A DNA stretch of 64,000 nucleotides, taken from assembly GCF_000250635.1 (NCBI RefSeq), contig NC_016940.1, positions 3,534,501 through 3,598,500 on the forward strand, read 5' to 3'. The notes below the pieces were generated by a model. It was not told the DNA's origin. It did not search any database and worked only from the letters and a program-made list of their open reading frames with translations. Made by a program: the position numbers and the translations under genes. Source of the DNA: Saprospira grandis str. Lewin. Lineage in GTDB: Bacteria > Bacteroidota > Bacteroidia > Chitinophagales > Saprospiraceae. The stretch's first letter is position 1. Every line of letters begins with the position of its first letter. Of this stretch, positions 41,886-49,710 are shown in pieces.

Positions 41886-42299
41886 ATGTCAAAAAAAGAA
41901 CTTATTAACTTGATTAAGCTTTTTGAAGCGATGGCACCTCTTATGAACAGACTACTCAAAGAGACTTACAAAGAAGATATTTCGCCAATTCTTGCTTATA
42001 CAAAGCATTTAATTCCGCGTTCAGGGTTTATAGAAACTGATGAATTATCTTTTAAATACCAGTTTCATGGGAGAGGCTGTAAATTTATGCTAGGTGATAA
42101 AATAATAGATATAAATTATTATGGAGATGAATTTACTTATCAAGGATTTAGCTCTGGGGGCTTATACCGATTCTACGAAACTAGTAGTAAAGGTCCTATT
42201 TTAGGTAGAGAGGAATTTTACGATTTATTCAATAAATTGAAAGATCAAGGTTTTATAGGCCAGAAAATACCTCCTCTAGGAACATACTATTTGAAGTAG
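41886..42299 (+). CDS. Hypothetical protein of the accessory island (possibly DUF6896-like)
   Basis: This 137-residue protein has a helical N-terminal half (LINLIKLFEAMAPLMNRLLK) and a beta-rich end with FHGRGCKFMLGDKIIDINYY near residue 61. The HG-x-GC turn followed by an ID-I/D segment recalls DUF6896-type proteins, some of which are found in toxin-immunity loci; the match is weak. No signal peptide. It begins just after the solo IS end, so its promoter region has been replaced by IS-derived sequence. Confidence 0.55.
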   Translation: MSKKELINLIKLFEAMAPLMNRLLKETYKEDISPILAYTKHLIPRSGFIETDELSFKYQFHGRGCKFMLGDKIIDINYYGDEFTYQGFSSGGLYRFYETSSKGPILGREEFYDLFNKLKDQGFIGQKIPPLGTYYLK

Positions 42300-42462
42300 T
42301 TACTACAAGTTGTATCTGACGATTTTAGAAAAAGGAGAGGTAAAGAAAAGCGTCTTTTAGCGGCTGGGCCGTTTTGGGCCTATGCAAGCTGGGGGGCTAA
42401 AGCCCTTCTTTGCTTTCTTTATGGAAAAGAGGGGAGTGGGTTTTAGCTAAAAAATACTAAGG

Positions 42463-42880
42463 ATGAAATATTTACCTCTGTTTATAGCTCTATTGTTCCT
42501 TGCAGTAACGCTTAGTTGTGAAAATAAAAATAATAGCTCAAATCAACCTAAACCAGACAATAAACGCTATGACCAAACGGAGCATGAAAAAAAATCAAAT
42601 TGGGTTGGAAATGGAGGGATTGCAAAACTAGACTCTTTTGTAAAGGAGGAAGTTCCTTTACTAATTGGCTCGGATTCTATTTTTTATAAAAAAAATGATA
42701 TCGCTCAGGATTGGACTGCTGTTAGACTGGATTTAGAAAGAAAAACTGTTCTTGATGGCAGGCTGAATTTCCAACACAAATTTTTTGTAGCAAGTAAAGA
42801 TACTATTATATGTTATGGGATGACTTATCTGGGGGCAGTAGCCAGTAAAGAAGGAGAGCTCTGTAGCCTACCCGTAAGGT
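42463..42880 (+). pseudogene. Lipoprotein gene, 5' part, split by IS3-family element 2
   Basis: The gene begins MKYLPLFIALLFLAVTLSCE with a clear lipobox (LSC) and continues for 139 residues to the IS boundary at 42880; past it the frame reads only CNQKILYI before a stop inside the IS. The 3' part is at 44052-44356 in the matching phase: deleting 42881-44051 gives a continuous frame (VR-FFWAGYKL) of about 240 residues. I do not recognise the family. The intact version would be an AT-rich lipoprotein like the one at 37634. Confidence 0.7.
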
Positions 42881-42894
42881 GCAACCAAAAAATA

Positions 42895-43677
42895 CTATAC
42901 ATCTAACATCGTCCTTTCAAAGTCATATGGGCTAATATTTCCCAGACTTTGGTGGGGACGATTAAAATTGTAGTGCTGAAACCAATTTTGAATTTCCTCA
43001 TTTAGTTCTTCTAAAGAGTGGAACCAAGATAAGTTTAAACACTCTGTTCTCAAAGTTTTATTTAATCGCTCAATAAATGCATTTTGGGTAGGTTTTCCTG
43101 GCTGGATGAACTTTAATTCAATATCATGTTTTTGGGCCCAAGCAGCTAACTTTTTAGAGATGAATTCTGGCCCATTATCGCAACGAATATAGTCAGGTTT
43201 ACCTCTGTAATCCAGTACTTTATCAAGTACATCAGTAAGCTTTTTTGCAGAGATACTTTGATGGGCTTCTGTCCACAAAGCTCGCCTTGAGGTCTCATCC
43301 ATAATGTTGATAATTCGGACCGATTTCTTATCTGAGCTCATGACCCAATCGCTTAAAAAATCCATAGACCAACCCTTATTTACCTCCTTGGGCAAAGAGA
43401 TAGGTTCAAATTTTCGGCGAATACGCTGACGCTTTGGGCGCTGTCTTAAGTTTAATTTTTCTCTCTTCCAGATTCTATACACCTTCTTATGATTGAAGAT
43501 AACACCTTGATTTCTAATGTAATGAAAAACCTTCCAAAAGCCCCAAGCTAAATATTCTTTCGTGACTTCATGCAGTAATTTAGCGATTTGATCATCGACT
43601 ACTTCTGGCCGATGACCTGACTTTCGTTTATAGTATGTTTGACGACGAAACCCCAAAACGACACAGATTCGACGCAC
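42895..43677 (-). CDS. IS3-family transposase OrfB
   Basis: This frame holds the catalytic integrase-type core: SMDFLSDW (first Asp), CDNGPEF (second Asp) and FIERLNKTLR (Glu) make up the DDE triad, after an HTH_21-like region with KVYRIWKREKLNLRQRPKR. The ATG at 43677 is not the true start: the -1 frame is open upstream from the slip site at 43734-43740 (reading ALNPKRQERVIDEL and on), so it is made as an OrfAB fusion. The frame is intact and the element may be active. Confidence 0.9.
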   Translation of the reverse strand: MRRICVVLGFRRQTYYKRKSGHRPEVVDDQIAKLLHEVTKEYLAWGFWKVFHYIRNQGVIFNHKKVYRIWKREKLNLRQRPKRQRIRRKFEPISLPKEVNKGWSMDFLSDWVMSSDKKSVRIINIMDETSRRALWTEAHQSISAKKLTDVLDKVLDYRGKPDYIRCDNGPEFISKKLAAWAQKHDIELKFIQPGKPTQNAFIERLNKTLRTECLNLSWFHSLEELNEEIQNWFQHYNFNRPHQSLGNISPYDFERTMLDV

Positions 43678-43700
43678 ACTGTACTTCTTGGACAGCTCGT

Positions 43701-44000
43701 CTATGACTCTTTCTTGTCTTTTGGGGTTAAGTGCTTTTTTGCCATTACATAGCCCTCTTCTAAAATTTCATAATTCATGCTTAAGTCTGCATACATCTTT
43801 TTTAAACGAGTATTTTGGGCCTCTAATTCCTTGATTAAACGCTCTTTATCGTCAACTTCTTGCTCTTTGGATCTTTTCCATTTATAGAAAGTGGCTGGGC
43901 TTATTTGGTGCTTTCTACACAAATCTGCCACGCTAAGGCCGCTGTCGTGCTCAGCTAAAATTGATAACTTCTGCTTTTCCGTGAATTTACTTTTTCGCAT
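43701..44000 (-). CDS. IS3-family transposase OrfA
   Basis: This 99-residue protein has the OrfA helix-turn-helix (KFTEKQKLSILAEHDSG, LSVADLCRKHQISPATFYKW) and a coiled-coil end (ERLIKELEAQNTRLKKMYAD). Near its end, codons GCA AAA AAG hold the slippery heptamer A-AAA-AAG at 43740-43734, at which a -1 slip leads into the OrfB frame. OrfA alone probably regulates transposition and OrfAB carries it out. Confidence 0.9.
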   Translation of the reverse strand: MRKSKFTEKQKLSILAEHDSGLSVADLCRKHQISPATFYKWKRSKEQEVDDKERLIKELEAQNTRLKKMYADLSMNYEILEEGYVMAKKHLTPKDKKES

Positions 44001-44051
44001 CCTTTTAGTTTTTGTTCTTTAAGATAATTATTTTCTATAACTAATGGTTGC

Positions 44052-44356
44052 TTTTTTGGGCAGGCTACAAGCTCCATTTTGTAGATGGCAATATGAGTAA
44101 TAACATTAACTACAGAGCGTACAGTTGGTTATTTATAGGAGATGAAGCTGGGAAAAAAATAGGTCAATACAATACGGGGACAAGAATGCAGCATCCACAA
44201 AGATTTTTAAAAGACGGAAATATTATTTTTCAAGATACCACCGACAATTGTTATTTGAGAACATGGATAAATTTCAGAGATTCTATTCCAAATGAAATTT
44301 ATATTTTATGTACATTTGAAAATGGGGGGGACCTTTACGCTTTTGAAAGACCTTAA
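44052..44356 (+). pseudogene. Lipoprotein gene, 3' part, split by IS3-family element 2
   Basis: The frame reads FWAGYKLHFVDGNMSNN and then a beta-type domain with AYSWLFIGDEAGKKIGQY and NEIYILCTFENGGDLYAFER to a stop at 44354-44356. It has no proper start (the stop at 44042 lies in the IS). It is in the same phase as the 5' part ending at 42880. Without the IS both would encode one lipoprotein. Confidence 0.7.
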
Positions 44357-44408
44357 TGGATGATTTACTTTAGTAAAGTATTAGGATTTAGAGCAATTTA
44401 TGTTTTTT

Positions 44409-44545
44409 GGGGCCTCCCGCCTTTGGCGGGCGCTACGTTTCGGGGCTCGCTGTTCGCTCGGCCCTGCGCGGGCTGCGCCCGCTGGGTCTGGCCTTTGGCC
44501 ACCCCTGCACATCGCTAGGCCTGCGGCCCTAGGGGCCTGCTATAT
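44409..44545 (+). repeat. GC-rich modular hairpin element, copy 15 (type B)
   Basis: GGGGCCTCCCGCCTTTGGCG, GCGCTACG, GGGGCTCGCTGTTCGCTCGG, GGGCTGCGCCC hairpin, GGTCTGGCC and ACATCGCTAGGCC. Confidence 0.8.
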
Positions 44546-44817
44546 GGGCCTGTAGGTTGAAACCTACAGCCAATTAACGAATGCATTTTTGTGTTCAATG
44601 GAGGGTTGAAACCCTCCACAAATAAACATCCTATAGGCTGGCTAAATTATAAATGTAGCTGCTATGGATGTAGGATGTTTTTTGTTGGATAGGGCTGGTT
44701 TTTAGCCTGATAACCCAGCTCGTAGGCGGTTCAATTAATGAGGGTTTCAACCCTCATTCATAGATCATTGCGAAGCAATACTGCTGTTGTATGGCTGCGG
44801 GTTTCAACCTGCAGCCA
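44546..44817. repeat. Cluster of TGAA-loop mini-hairpins
   Basis: This gene-free stretch holds CTGTAGGTTGAAACCTACAG at 44550-44569, TGGAGGGTTGAAACCCTCCA at 44599-44618, and in reverse ATGAGGGTTTCAACCCTCAT at 44738-44757 and GCTGCGGGTTTCAACCTGCAGC at 44794-44815 (read from the other strand these have the TGAA loop). The ATTGCGAAGCAAT hairpin lies at 44766-44778. Confidence 0.75.
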
Positions 44818-44954
44818 CAGCGAGCAGGCCCGAAGGGCCGCAGGCCTAGGGGCCTGCAAGGGTGGCCGCAGGCCAGACCGAAGCCCGAAGGGCTGAAGGG
44901 CCGAGCAGACCTGCGAGCCCTGAAAGGGCCCGGCCGCCGCAGGCGGCAGGCCCC
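44818..44954 (-). repeat. GC-rich modular hairpin element, copy 16 (type C)
   Basis: Reverse copy: GGCCTAGGGGCCTGC, GGTGGCCGCAGGCCAGACC, GGGCCGAGCAGACCTGCGAG, GGGCCCGGCCGCC and GGCAGGCCCC with an A run. Its tail is the mini-hairpin cluster at 44738-44815. Confidence 0.8.
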
Positions 44955-44993
44955 AAAAAAAACAGCCCCAAAACAAAAAATTGCTTTGGAGCT
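44955..44993 (-). terminator. Rho-independent terminator of the nucleoside transporter gene
   Basis: On the minus strand AGCTCCAAA pairs with TTTGGGGCT (one G-U), followed by a T tract that directly adjoins hairpin copy 16. Confidence 0.65.
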
Positions 44994-45019
44994 GCATCCT
45001 GAAATTCAATAAATGGAGC

Positions 45020-46459
45020 TTAGCTGCCAATGAGCATACCCGCAATAGTAGCCGTTAGAAAACAAGCAATTGTTCCCCCAATTAAGGCCTTAACGCCAAA
45101 GGTAGAAAGCTCTTTGCGGCGAGCCGGAGCAATGGCGCCAATTCCCCCAATCTGAATACCAATAGAGGCAAAGTTGGCAAAACCACAAAGGGCGTAAGTG
45201 ACAATAATTTTAGATTTCTCACTGATAATATGCTCCACTTTGGGAATATCGGCATAGGCGACAAACTCATTCAGAATCGTCTTTTTACCCAACAACTGCC
45301 CAATGACTACCATATCCTCTGAAGGGGTGCCCAAAAGCCAGGCAATAGGAGAGAGCAACAGCCCCAACATATACTCCAAATTGAAGCCCGTAAAACGGCC
45401 AGCCGTACTTTTTTCAATGTACATATTGAGCGTGATGCCCTGTACATCAAAGGCTTTTCCAGCTACTTCTGGATTGTTTTCCTCCATCAATAACCAATTG
45501 GCCGCCTCGGCATTCCAACGTAAAACGGTATTGGCTGGTAGGTCATTTCCGCCAAAAAACTGAAAGCTTCCGCTGTCCGCAGACCAAGCCACCAACTCGC
45601 CAACGCTGCCACTAACCATGCTGTTGAGCAAGGCCATGAGGGCCGTAAAAACAAGCAACATGGCCCCTACATTAACCGCCAAACGCAGCCCGTCTGTGGT
45701 GCCCTTAGAAATAGCGTCGAGTAGGTTGTCGCCCACCTGCTCTCTAGGGATAGTAATCGTTCTGTTGATGTCTTCCGAGGTTTCTGGATAAAGCATTTTG
45801 GCCGCCAAAATAGCCGCCGGTGCCGACATGATCGAGGCCGTGAGCAAATGCGTGGCAAATTCCTGACGAGCCACCGGATCATCGCCCCCCAAAAAGCCAA
45901 TATAAGCCGCAAGTACGCCCCCGGCAATGGTCGACATCCCGCCAACCATTAAGCACATAAGCTCCGATTTCGACATTTTGTCCAAATAAGGCTTGATAAT
46001 CAAAGGGGCCTCGGTTTGCCCAATGAACACATTGGCCGCAGCGGCCAAACTCTCGGCCCCCGTCAAACGCATGATTTTGCTCATCCCCCAAGCCAAAACA
46101 TAGATAATGGCCTGCAAAATGCCCAGATAATAGAGAATAGCCGAAAGGGCCGAGAAGAAAATAATAGTGGGCAATACCTTTACCGCAAAGATATAACCCA
46201 CCGATTGTGTATCGAGCAAGCCCCCAAATACTAAGGCCGCTCCCTCATCCGTAAACTCAATGACCATCACAAAAAAACCAGAGAGAAAGTCGAAAATACT
46301 CCGAACTTCATCCACATACATAATGAGGGCCCCTAGTGTAATCTGAGAAACGAGAGCGACGCCCACTAGCCGCCAATCAATCGCTTTGCGGTTGTTGGAT
46401 GCCAAAAATAGAATGAGTAATAAGACCGAAATCCCCAAAAGGCCTCTTAAAATATCCAT
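45020..46459 (-). CDS. Sodium-dependent nucleoside transporter (CNT/NupC family)
   Basis: This 479-residue membrane protein matches concentrative nucleoside transporters: about ten membrane helices, FIGQTEAPLIIKPYL near residue 145 (the Q-E motif of the substrate site), MVGGMSTIAGGVLAAYI near 170 and the end segment YALCGFANFASIGIQIGG near 425. A 70-residue insertion before the last helices (FDVQGITLNMYIEK) is longer than in NupC. It imports nucleosides with Na+ or H+ for salvage. It stands alone between two terminators. Confidence 0.88.
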   Translation of the reverse strand: MDILRGLLGISVLLLILFLASNNRKAIDWRLVGVALVSQITLGALIMYVDEVRSIFDFLSGFFVMVIEFTDEGAALVFGGLLDTQSVGYIFAVKVLPTIIFFSALSAILYYLGILQAIIYVLAWGMSKIMRLTGAESLAAAANVFIGQTEAPLIIKPYLDKMSKSELMCLMVGGMSTIAGGVLAAYIGFLGGDDPVARQEFATHLLTASIMSAPAAILAAKMLYPETSEDINRTITIPREQVGDNLLDAISKGTTDGLRLAVNVGAMLLVFTALMALLNSMVSGSVGELVAWSADSGSFQFFGGNDLPANTVLRWNAEAANWLLMEENNPEVAGKAFDVQGITLNMYIEKSTAGRFTGFNLEYMLGLLLSPIAWLLGTPSEDMVVIGQLLGKKTILNEFVAYADIPKVEHIISEKSKIIVTYALCGFANFASIGIQIGGIGAIAPARRKELSTFGVKALIGGTIACFLTATIAGMLIGS

Positions 46460-46507
46460 GTTGCTTTGACTCTAAAAGAGGGAAATCCCTCCTGTGAATG
46501 TAAATAA

Positions 46508-46551
46508 AATGTAAAAGCCTCTAATTTATTATTATTCAATAAATTAGAGGC
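46508..46551 (-). terminator. Rho-independent terminator of the DAHP synthase/chorismate mutase gene
   Basis: A 14-bp stem GCCTCTAATTTATT with AATAAATTAGAGGC is followed on the minus strand by TTTTACATTTTATTT. The hairpin is symmetrical and might act in both directions. Confidence 0.7.
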
Positions 46552-46670
46552 AATTTAATTAGTCCCCTAATCAACTTCTTAACATTGGCTTAACCCTTTG
46601 TTAAAAGTTGTTCGGAAAATAGGAAACTATCATAAAAGCAACAAAAAAACAGCTGTAAAACAATGCGCCT

Positions 46671-47792
46671 TTAAGCTTTTTGCAAGCGGTCCAAAATTCG
46701 ACTGCTGGCAAAAACAGCCTCTTGCTGGCGTATGGACTCCTGATGAATGGCTTGAATTAACAAACTGATGAATTCTTGGGCCAGTTGCAAATCCTGCGCC
46801 TGCCCACAACGATCTTTGTAAATTTCGGCCCAACGCTCCAATTGCAAAATGCTAATTTGCTTCTCATATTTGTATTCCCCAATCTGCCGAACGAGCTGCA
46901 TCCGCCTAGCCAAAACCTTCAATAACTGATGGTCCAAATAATCAATTTCTTTGCGCAGCTCATTCAAATGGCAAAGGAAATCAGGATCAGAAGATGCCGC
47001 CCGCAAGGGCTCTAAGTTCCCTAAAAGTTCCTCCAAATCTGCAGCATTAACTTGCTGGGCCGCATCACTCCAAGCTTGCTCGGGCTGGCAGTGACTCTCA
47101 ATCATCAAGCCATCAAAGTTCAAATAAAGGGCCTGCTGGGCCAATTCGCCCAATAATTCTCGCTTGCCCGCAATATGACTAGGGTCCCCAATCAATTCCA
47201 AATTGGGCCACTGCCGCTTCAACTCAATCGGCAATTCCCAAATGGGCGCATTGCGGTAACGCTGCTCCCCATAAACCGAAAATCCCCGATGAATAGCCGC
47301 TATTTTTCGAATCCCCTGCTGGTAAAAACGCTCAATCGCTCCCATCCAAAGCTTTAAATCTGGATTGATCGGATTTTTGACCATCACCGGCACATCTTTG
47401 CCCGCCAAGGCCTCGGCTAAGGCTTGCACCGCAAAAGGATTGACGCTGGTCCGCGCCCCAATCCATAAAATATCTACCCCAGCCGCCAAGGCCAATTCTA
47501 CATGCTCCGGCTGCGCCACTTCCACACAAATCGGCAATCCCGTCAATTCCTTGGCCTTTTGCAACCAAACTAATCCCTCTTTTCCCACTCCCTCAAAGGA
47601 GTTGGGCCGCGTCCTAGGCTTCCAAATTCCCGCCCGCAAAATATGTACCTGCCCAGTTTGCGCCAACTCCAAACAACTGCGCAATAACTGCTCTTCGGTC
47701 TCGGCACTACAAGGGCCCGATATCAAAATCGGCTGCTCTTCCGCAATCGCCTCCAATCCAATTCCCCAATCTCTTATCTGTATAAAATCCAT
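46671..47792 (-). CDS. Bifunctional DAHP synthase / chorismate mutase
   Basis: Residues 1-260 form a DAHP synthase of the KDO8PS-like (type I-beta) kind: ILISGPCSAETEEQ near 22, KPRTRPNSFEGVG near 58, IHRGFSVYG near 167, GDPSHIAGKRE near 203 and MIESHCQPEQAWSDAAQQV near 230. Residues 280-365 form a type II chorismate mutase (LNELRKEIDYLDHQLLKVLA, RRMQLVRQIGEYK). It catalyses the first committed step of aromatic synthesis and the chorismate-to-prephenate step. This fusion is usual in Bacteroidota. The mutase domain may bring prephenate feedback to the synthase. Confidence 0.92.
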   Translation of the reverse strand: MDFIQIRDWGIGLEAIAEEQPILISGPCSAETEEQLLRSCLELAQTGQVHILRAGIWKPRTRPNSFEGVGKEGLVWLQKAKELTGLPICVEVAQPEHVELALAAGVDILWIGARTSVNPFAVQALAEALAGKDVPVMVKNPINPDLKLWMGAIERFYQQGIRKIAAIHRGFSVYGEQRYRNAPIWELPIELKRQWPNLELIGDPSHIAGKRELLGELAQQALYLNFDGLMIESHCQPEQAWSDAAQQVNAADLEELLGNLEPLRAASSDPDFLCHLNELRKEIDYLDHQLLKVLARRMQLVRQIGEYKYEKQISILQLERWAEIYKDRCGQAQDLQLAQEFISLLIQAIHQESIRQQEAVFASSRILDRLQKA

Positions 47793-47932
47793 AGTTCTCA
47801 GTTTAAAATCCGCTGCTTTTCTTCTTTAACGTTCTGCTTAGCTGCAAGTTTCAATTTTTATTGAAAGTAGTGAAACTTTAAATTTTTTTCCCCTTTCGAC
47901 AAGTTTTTTCCAATTTTTTTAAGGATTTTTAG

Positions 47933-48087
47933 GGGCTGCCCCTCCTTGCAGTCGGGTCGGGCTGTCTCGCAGCTCGCTGATCGCTCGGCCCTGCAGCGCT
48001 TCGCGCTTTGGTCTGGCCTGCGGCCACTGCTGCCCATCCCTCAGCCGCGTCGCTTCGCTCCTTTGCGGCGGCTTCGCCGCCTGTAGG
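47933..48087 (+). repeat. GC-rich modular hairpin element, copy 17 (type A)
   Basis: GGGGCTGCCCCTCC, GGGTCGGGCTGTC, GCAGCTCGCTGATCGCTCGG, AGCGCTTCGCGCT hairpin, GGTCTGGCCTGCGGCC, CCATCCCTCAGCC and GGCGGCTTCGCCGCC. It lies just upstream of the cyclase gene. Confidence 0.8.
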
Positions 48088-48119
48088 ACGCCCACAAAAC
48101 TAGAAAAAAGAAACCGATA

Positions 48120-48884
48120 ATGATTGCTAAAATAGAACATCCCGAAAAAGGATCGCTAAAGATAGATTTTCAATTTTTTTACGATTTGGCCCGCCCACTT
48201 TCGGCCTCAGCCCAAAATCCCCGCGCCTGGCATTGTGGCTGGCCCGAAATGCAGCCCGTTAGGGCCGGTAGTTTTGTCGGCTCGGTCAAAATGGGCAGCT
48301 CGGTCAATTTTTTTAATGTCTCTTTTAATCCCCACGGCCATGGCACGCATACCGAATGCCTGGGCCACATTTCGGCAGAACAGCATAGCCTCCGAACTTG
48401 TTTAACTAATTTTAATGGCTGGGCCCGCCTGCATTCTTTTTTGCCCAATCCCAAAAATGGCCAATGGCAAATCACCGCAGATCAATTGGCGCCCAAACTG
48501 GAAAACTGGCCCAGCAATACGGCCCTCATTATTCGTACCCTCCCCAATGAGGAAGAAAAAATTAGCCGAAATTATTCAGGCAGCCATCCCGTCTTTATCG
48601 AAGAGGAGGCTATGCTGCTCATCCGCCAAGCCAATATCCCACACCTCCTTATCGATACGCCCTCTGTAGATCCAGAAGAGGATGGGGGCGCCCTTTTGGC
48701 CCATAAAGCTTTCTGGAATTATCCAGATGCACCCCGCTTTGGGGCCAGCATCACCGAGCTAATCTATGTGCCCAATGCCGCCCCAGATGGCGATTATTGG
48801 CTGCAACTGGGCGTGCCCGCCTTCGAGCTAGATGCCGCCCCCTCTCGCCCCCTTATTTATCCCGTCTTGAGCGAGGACCAATAA
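48120..48884 (+). CDS. Cyclase family protein (kynurenine formamidase-like)
   Basis: This 254-residue hydrolase matches the cyclase/kynurenine formamidase (PF04199) family. The metal-binding signature HGHGTHTECLGH near residue 72 corresponds to HxGTHxDxPxH with Glu and Leu in place of Asp and Pro; LLIDTPSVDPEEDGG near 177 is the second conserved region. Members hydrolyse N-formylkynurenine or related amides with Mn or Zn. No tryptophan-catabolism gene is adjacent, so the substrate remains open. A symmetrical terminator lies directly after the stop. Confidence 0.83.
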   Translation: MIAKIEHPEKGSLKIDFQFFYDLARPLSASAQNPRAWHCGWPEMQPVRAGSFVGSVKMGSSVNFFNVSFNPHGHGTHTECLGHISAEQHSLRTCLTNFNGWARLHSFLPNPKNGQWQITADQLAPKLENWPSNTALIIRTLPNEEEKISRNYSGSHPVFIEEEAMLLIRQANIPHLLIDTPSVDPEEDGGALLAHKAFWNYPDAPRFGASITELIYVPNAAPDGDYWLQLGVPAFELDAAPSRPLIYPVLSEDQ

Positions 48885-48918
48885 AAAAATGGCTGTCGAT
48901 TTTTCGACAGCCATTTTT
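48884..48918. terminator. Bidirectional rho-independent terminator
   Basis: AAAATGGCTGTCGA and TCGACAGCCATTTT form a stem with A and T tracts on both sides, so it can serve the cyclase gene and the convergent gene at 48921. Confidence 0.9.
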
Positions 48919-48920
48919 AC

Positions 48921-49661
48921 TTATTCTCGGACAATTTCCGCATCTCGCAGCAAATAGGCCATTTTTAAGAAGTCAAATTCATTCAATTCTAAGCGCCCCC
49001 GAATCTTTACTTTGCTCTGACTGTAAGGAATAGGCGATTTTGGATAAACCTCCATCACAGATTCTGGTCCAGCTCCCTTACAAAAAAAACAACTGGCGGT
49101 GGGAAAGGCCGAAAGCATAAACATTGTTCCATCATCTCCAGGGCCCATAGCTTGGGCCACAATATCATGCGGAATAATAAAGCCCTCTATTTCTATAATC
49201 TGTTGGTCATAGGCCCGAATGGCTTTGGTAAACAGCGGTTGCATAATTACTTCTTCCAAACTTTGGTCAAGCCCCAAATCAAAATCTAGTTCCAGAAAAA
49301 TATCCCAAAGTCCACCCACCGATTGCTGGGCCGCTCCACCCTCAATCTCAAACATATTTTCAGGCTCTTCAAAAGCGGCAAAATCATCCTCTTCATAGCC
49401 ATCGGCATACATCACAATACTGCCATCATCTTGGCGCTCTGCCTCCAAGTCGGTTTTGCGCAAGCTGGGCCGCCGAGGATCTACATAATCGGCATCTCGC
49501 TTTTTTTCTCCTCCTCGATTTTCATTGAGCTCTTGACTAACGGTCGTTTCGGCTAGAGGGGCCGTTTCTTGGGCCATGCCCAAAAAATCAGGTCGAATAA
49601 AGAGGATGCTAAGGCCTACCGTAAGCAGGCCCGTAGCGGTCCAAAGTATTGTTTTTGACAT
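48921..49661 (-). CDS. Secreted or membrane-anchored DUF3299-like protein
   Basis: This 246-residue protein has an N-terminal hydrophobic segment (residues 5-23, ILWTATGLLTVGLSILFI), a long acidic low-complexity part (to about 110), then a compact domain: IIEIEGFIIPHDIVAQA near 145, FMLSAFPTASCFFCKGAG near 172 and VKIRGRLELNEFDF near 220. The 'GFIIP' and 'ASCFFC' order resembles DUF3299-type proteins, here with a CxxC that could bind metal or form a disulfide. Function unknown, location probably periplasmic. Confidence 0.65.
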   Translation of the reverse strand: MSKTILWTATGLLTVGLSILFIRPDFLGMAQETAPLAETTVSQELNENRGGEKKRDADYVDPRRPSLRKTDLEAERQDDGSIVMYADGYEEDDFAAFEEPENMFEIEGGAAQQSVGGLWDIFLELDFDLGLDQSLEEVIMQPLFTKAIRAYDQQIIEIEGFIIPHDIVAQAMGPGDDGTMFMLSAFPTASCFFCKGAGPESVMEVYPKSPIPYSQSKVKIRGRLELNEFDFLKMAYLLRDAEIVRE

Positions 49662-49710
49662 ATTGCTTTTTTTTATGCGTTCAAATCAATGATTGGGCGC
49701 AAAGCGAACT

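Larger units (their letters stand above)
42881..44051 (-). mobile_element. IS3-family insertion sequence 2
   Basis: GCAACCA at the left and TGGTTGC at the right mark the approximate ends of a 1171-bp element; a clear target duplication was not found. It carries OrfA and OrfB on the minus strand, joined by a -1 slip. It lies in the lipoprotein gene described at 42463 and 44052. Confidence 0.78.

Noticed and set aside
16216-44815. GTTGAAAC motifs as CRISPR repeat fragments
   Set aside because: The motif recalls the 3' end of many CRISPR repeats, but the copies are single, in both orientations, and form the loop of short hairpins with changing arms.
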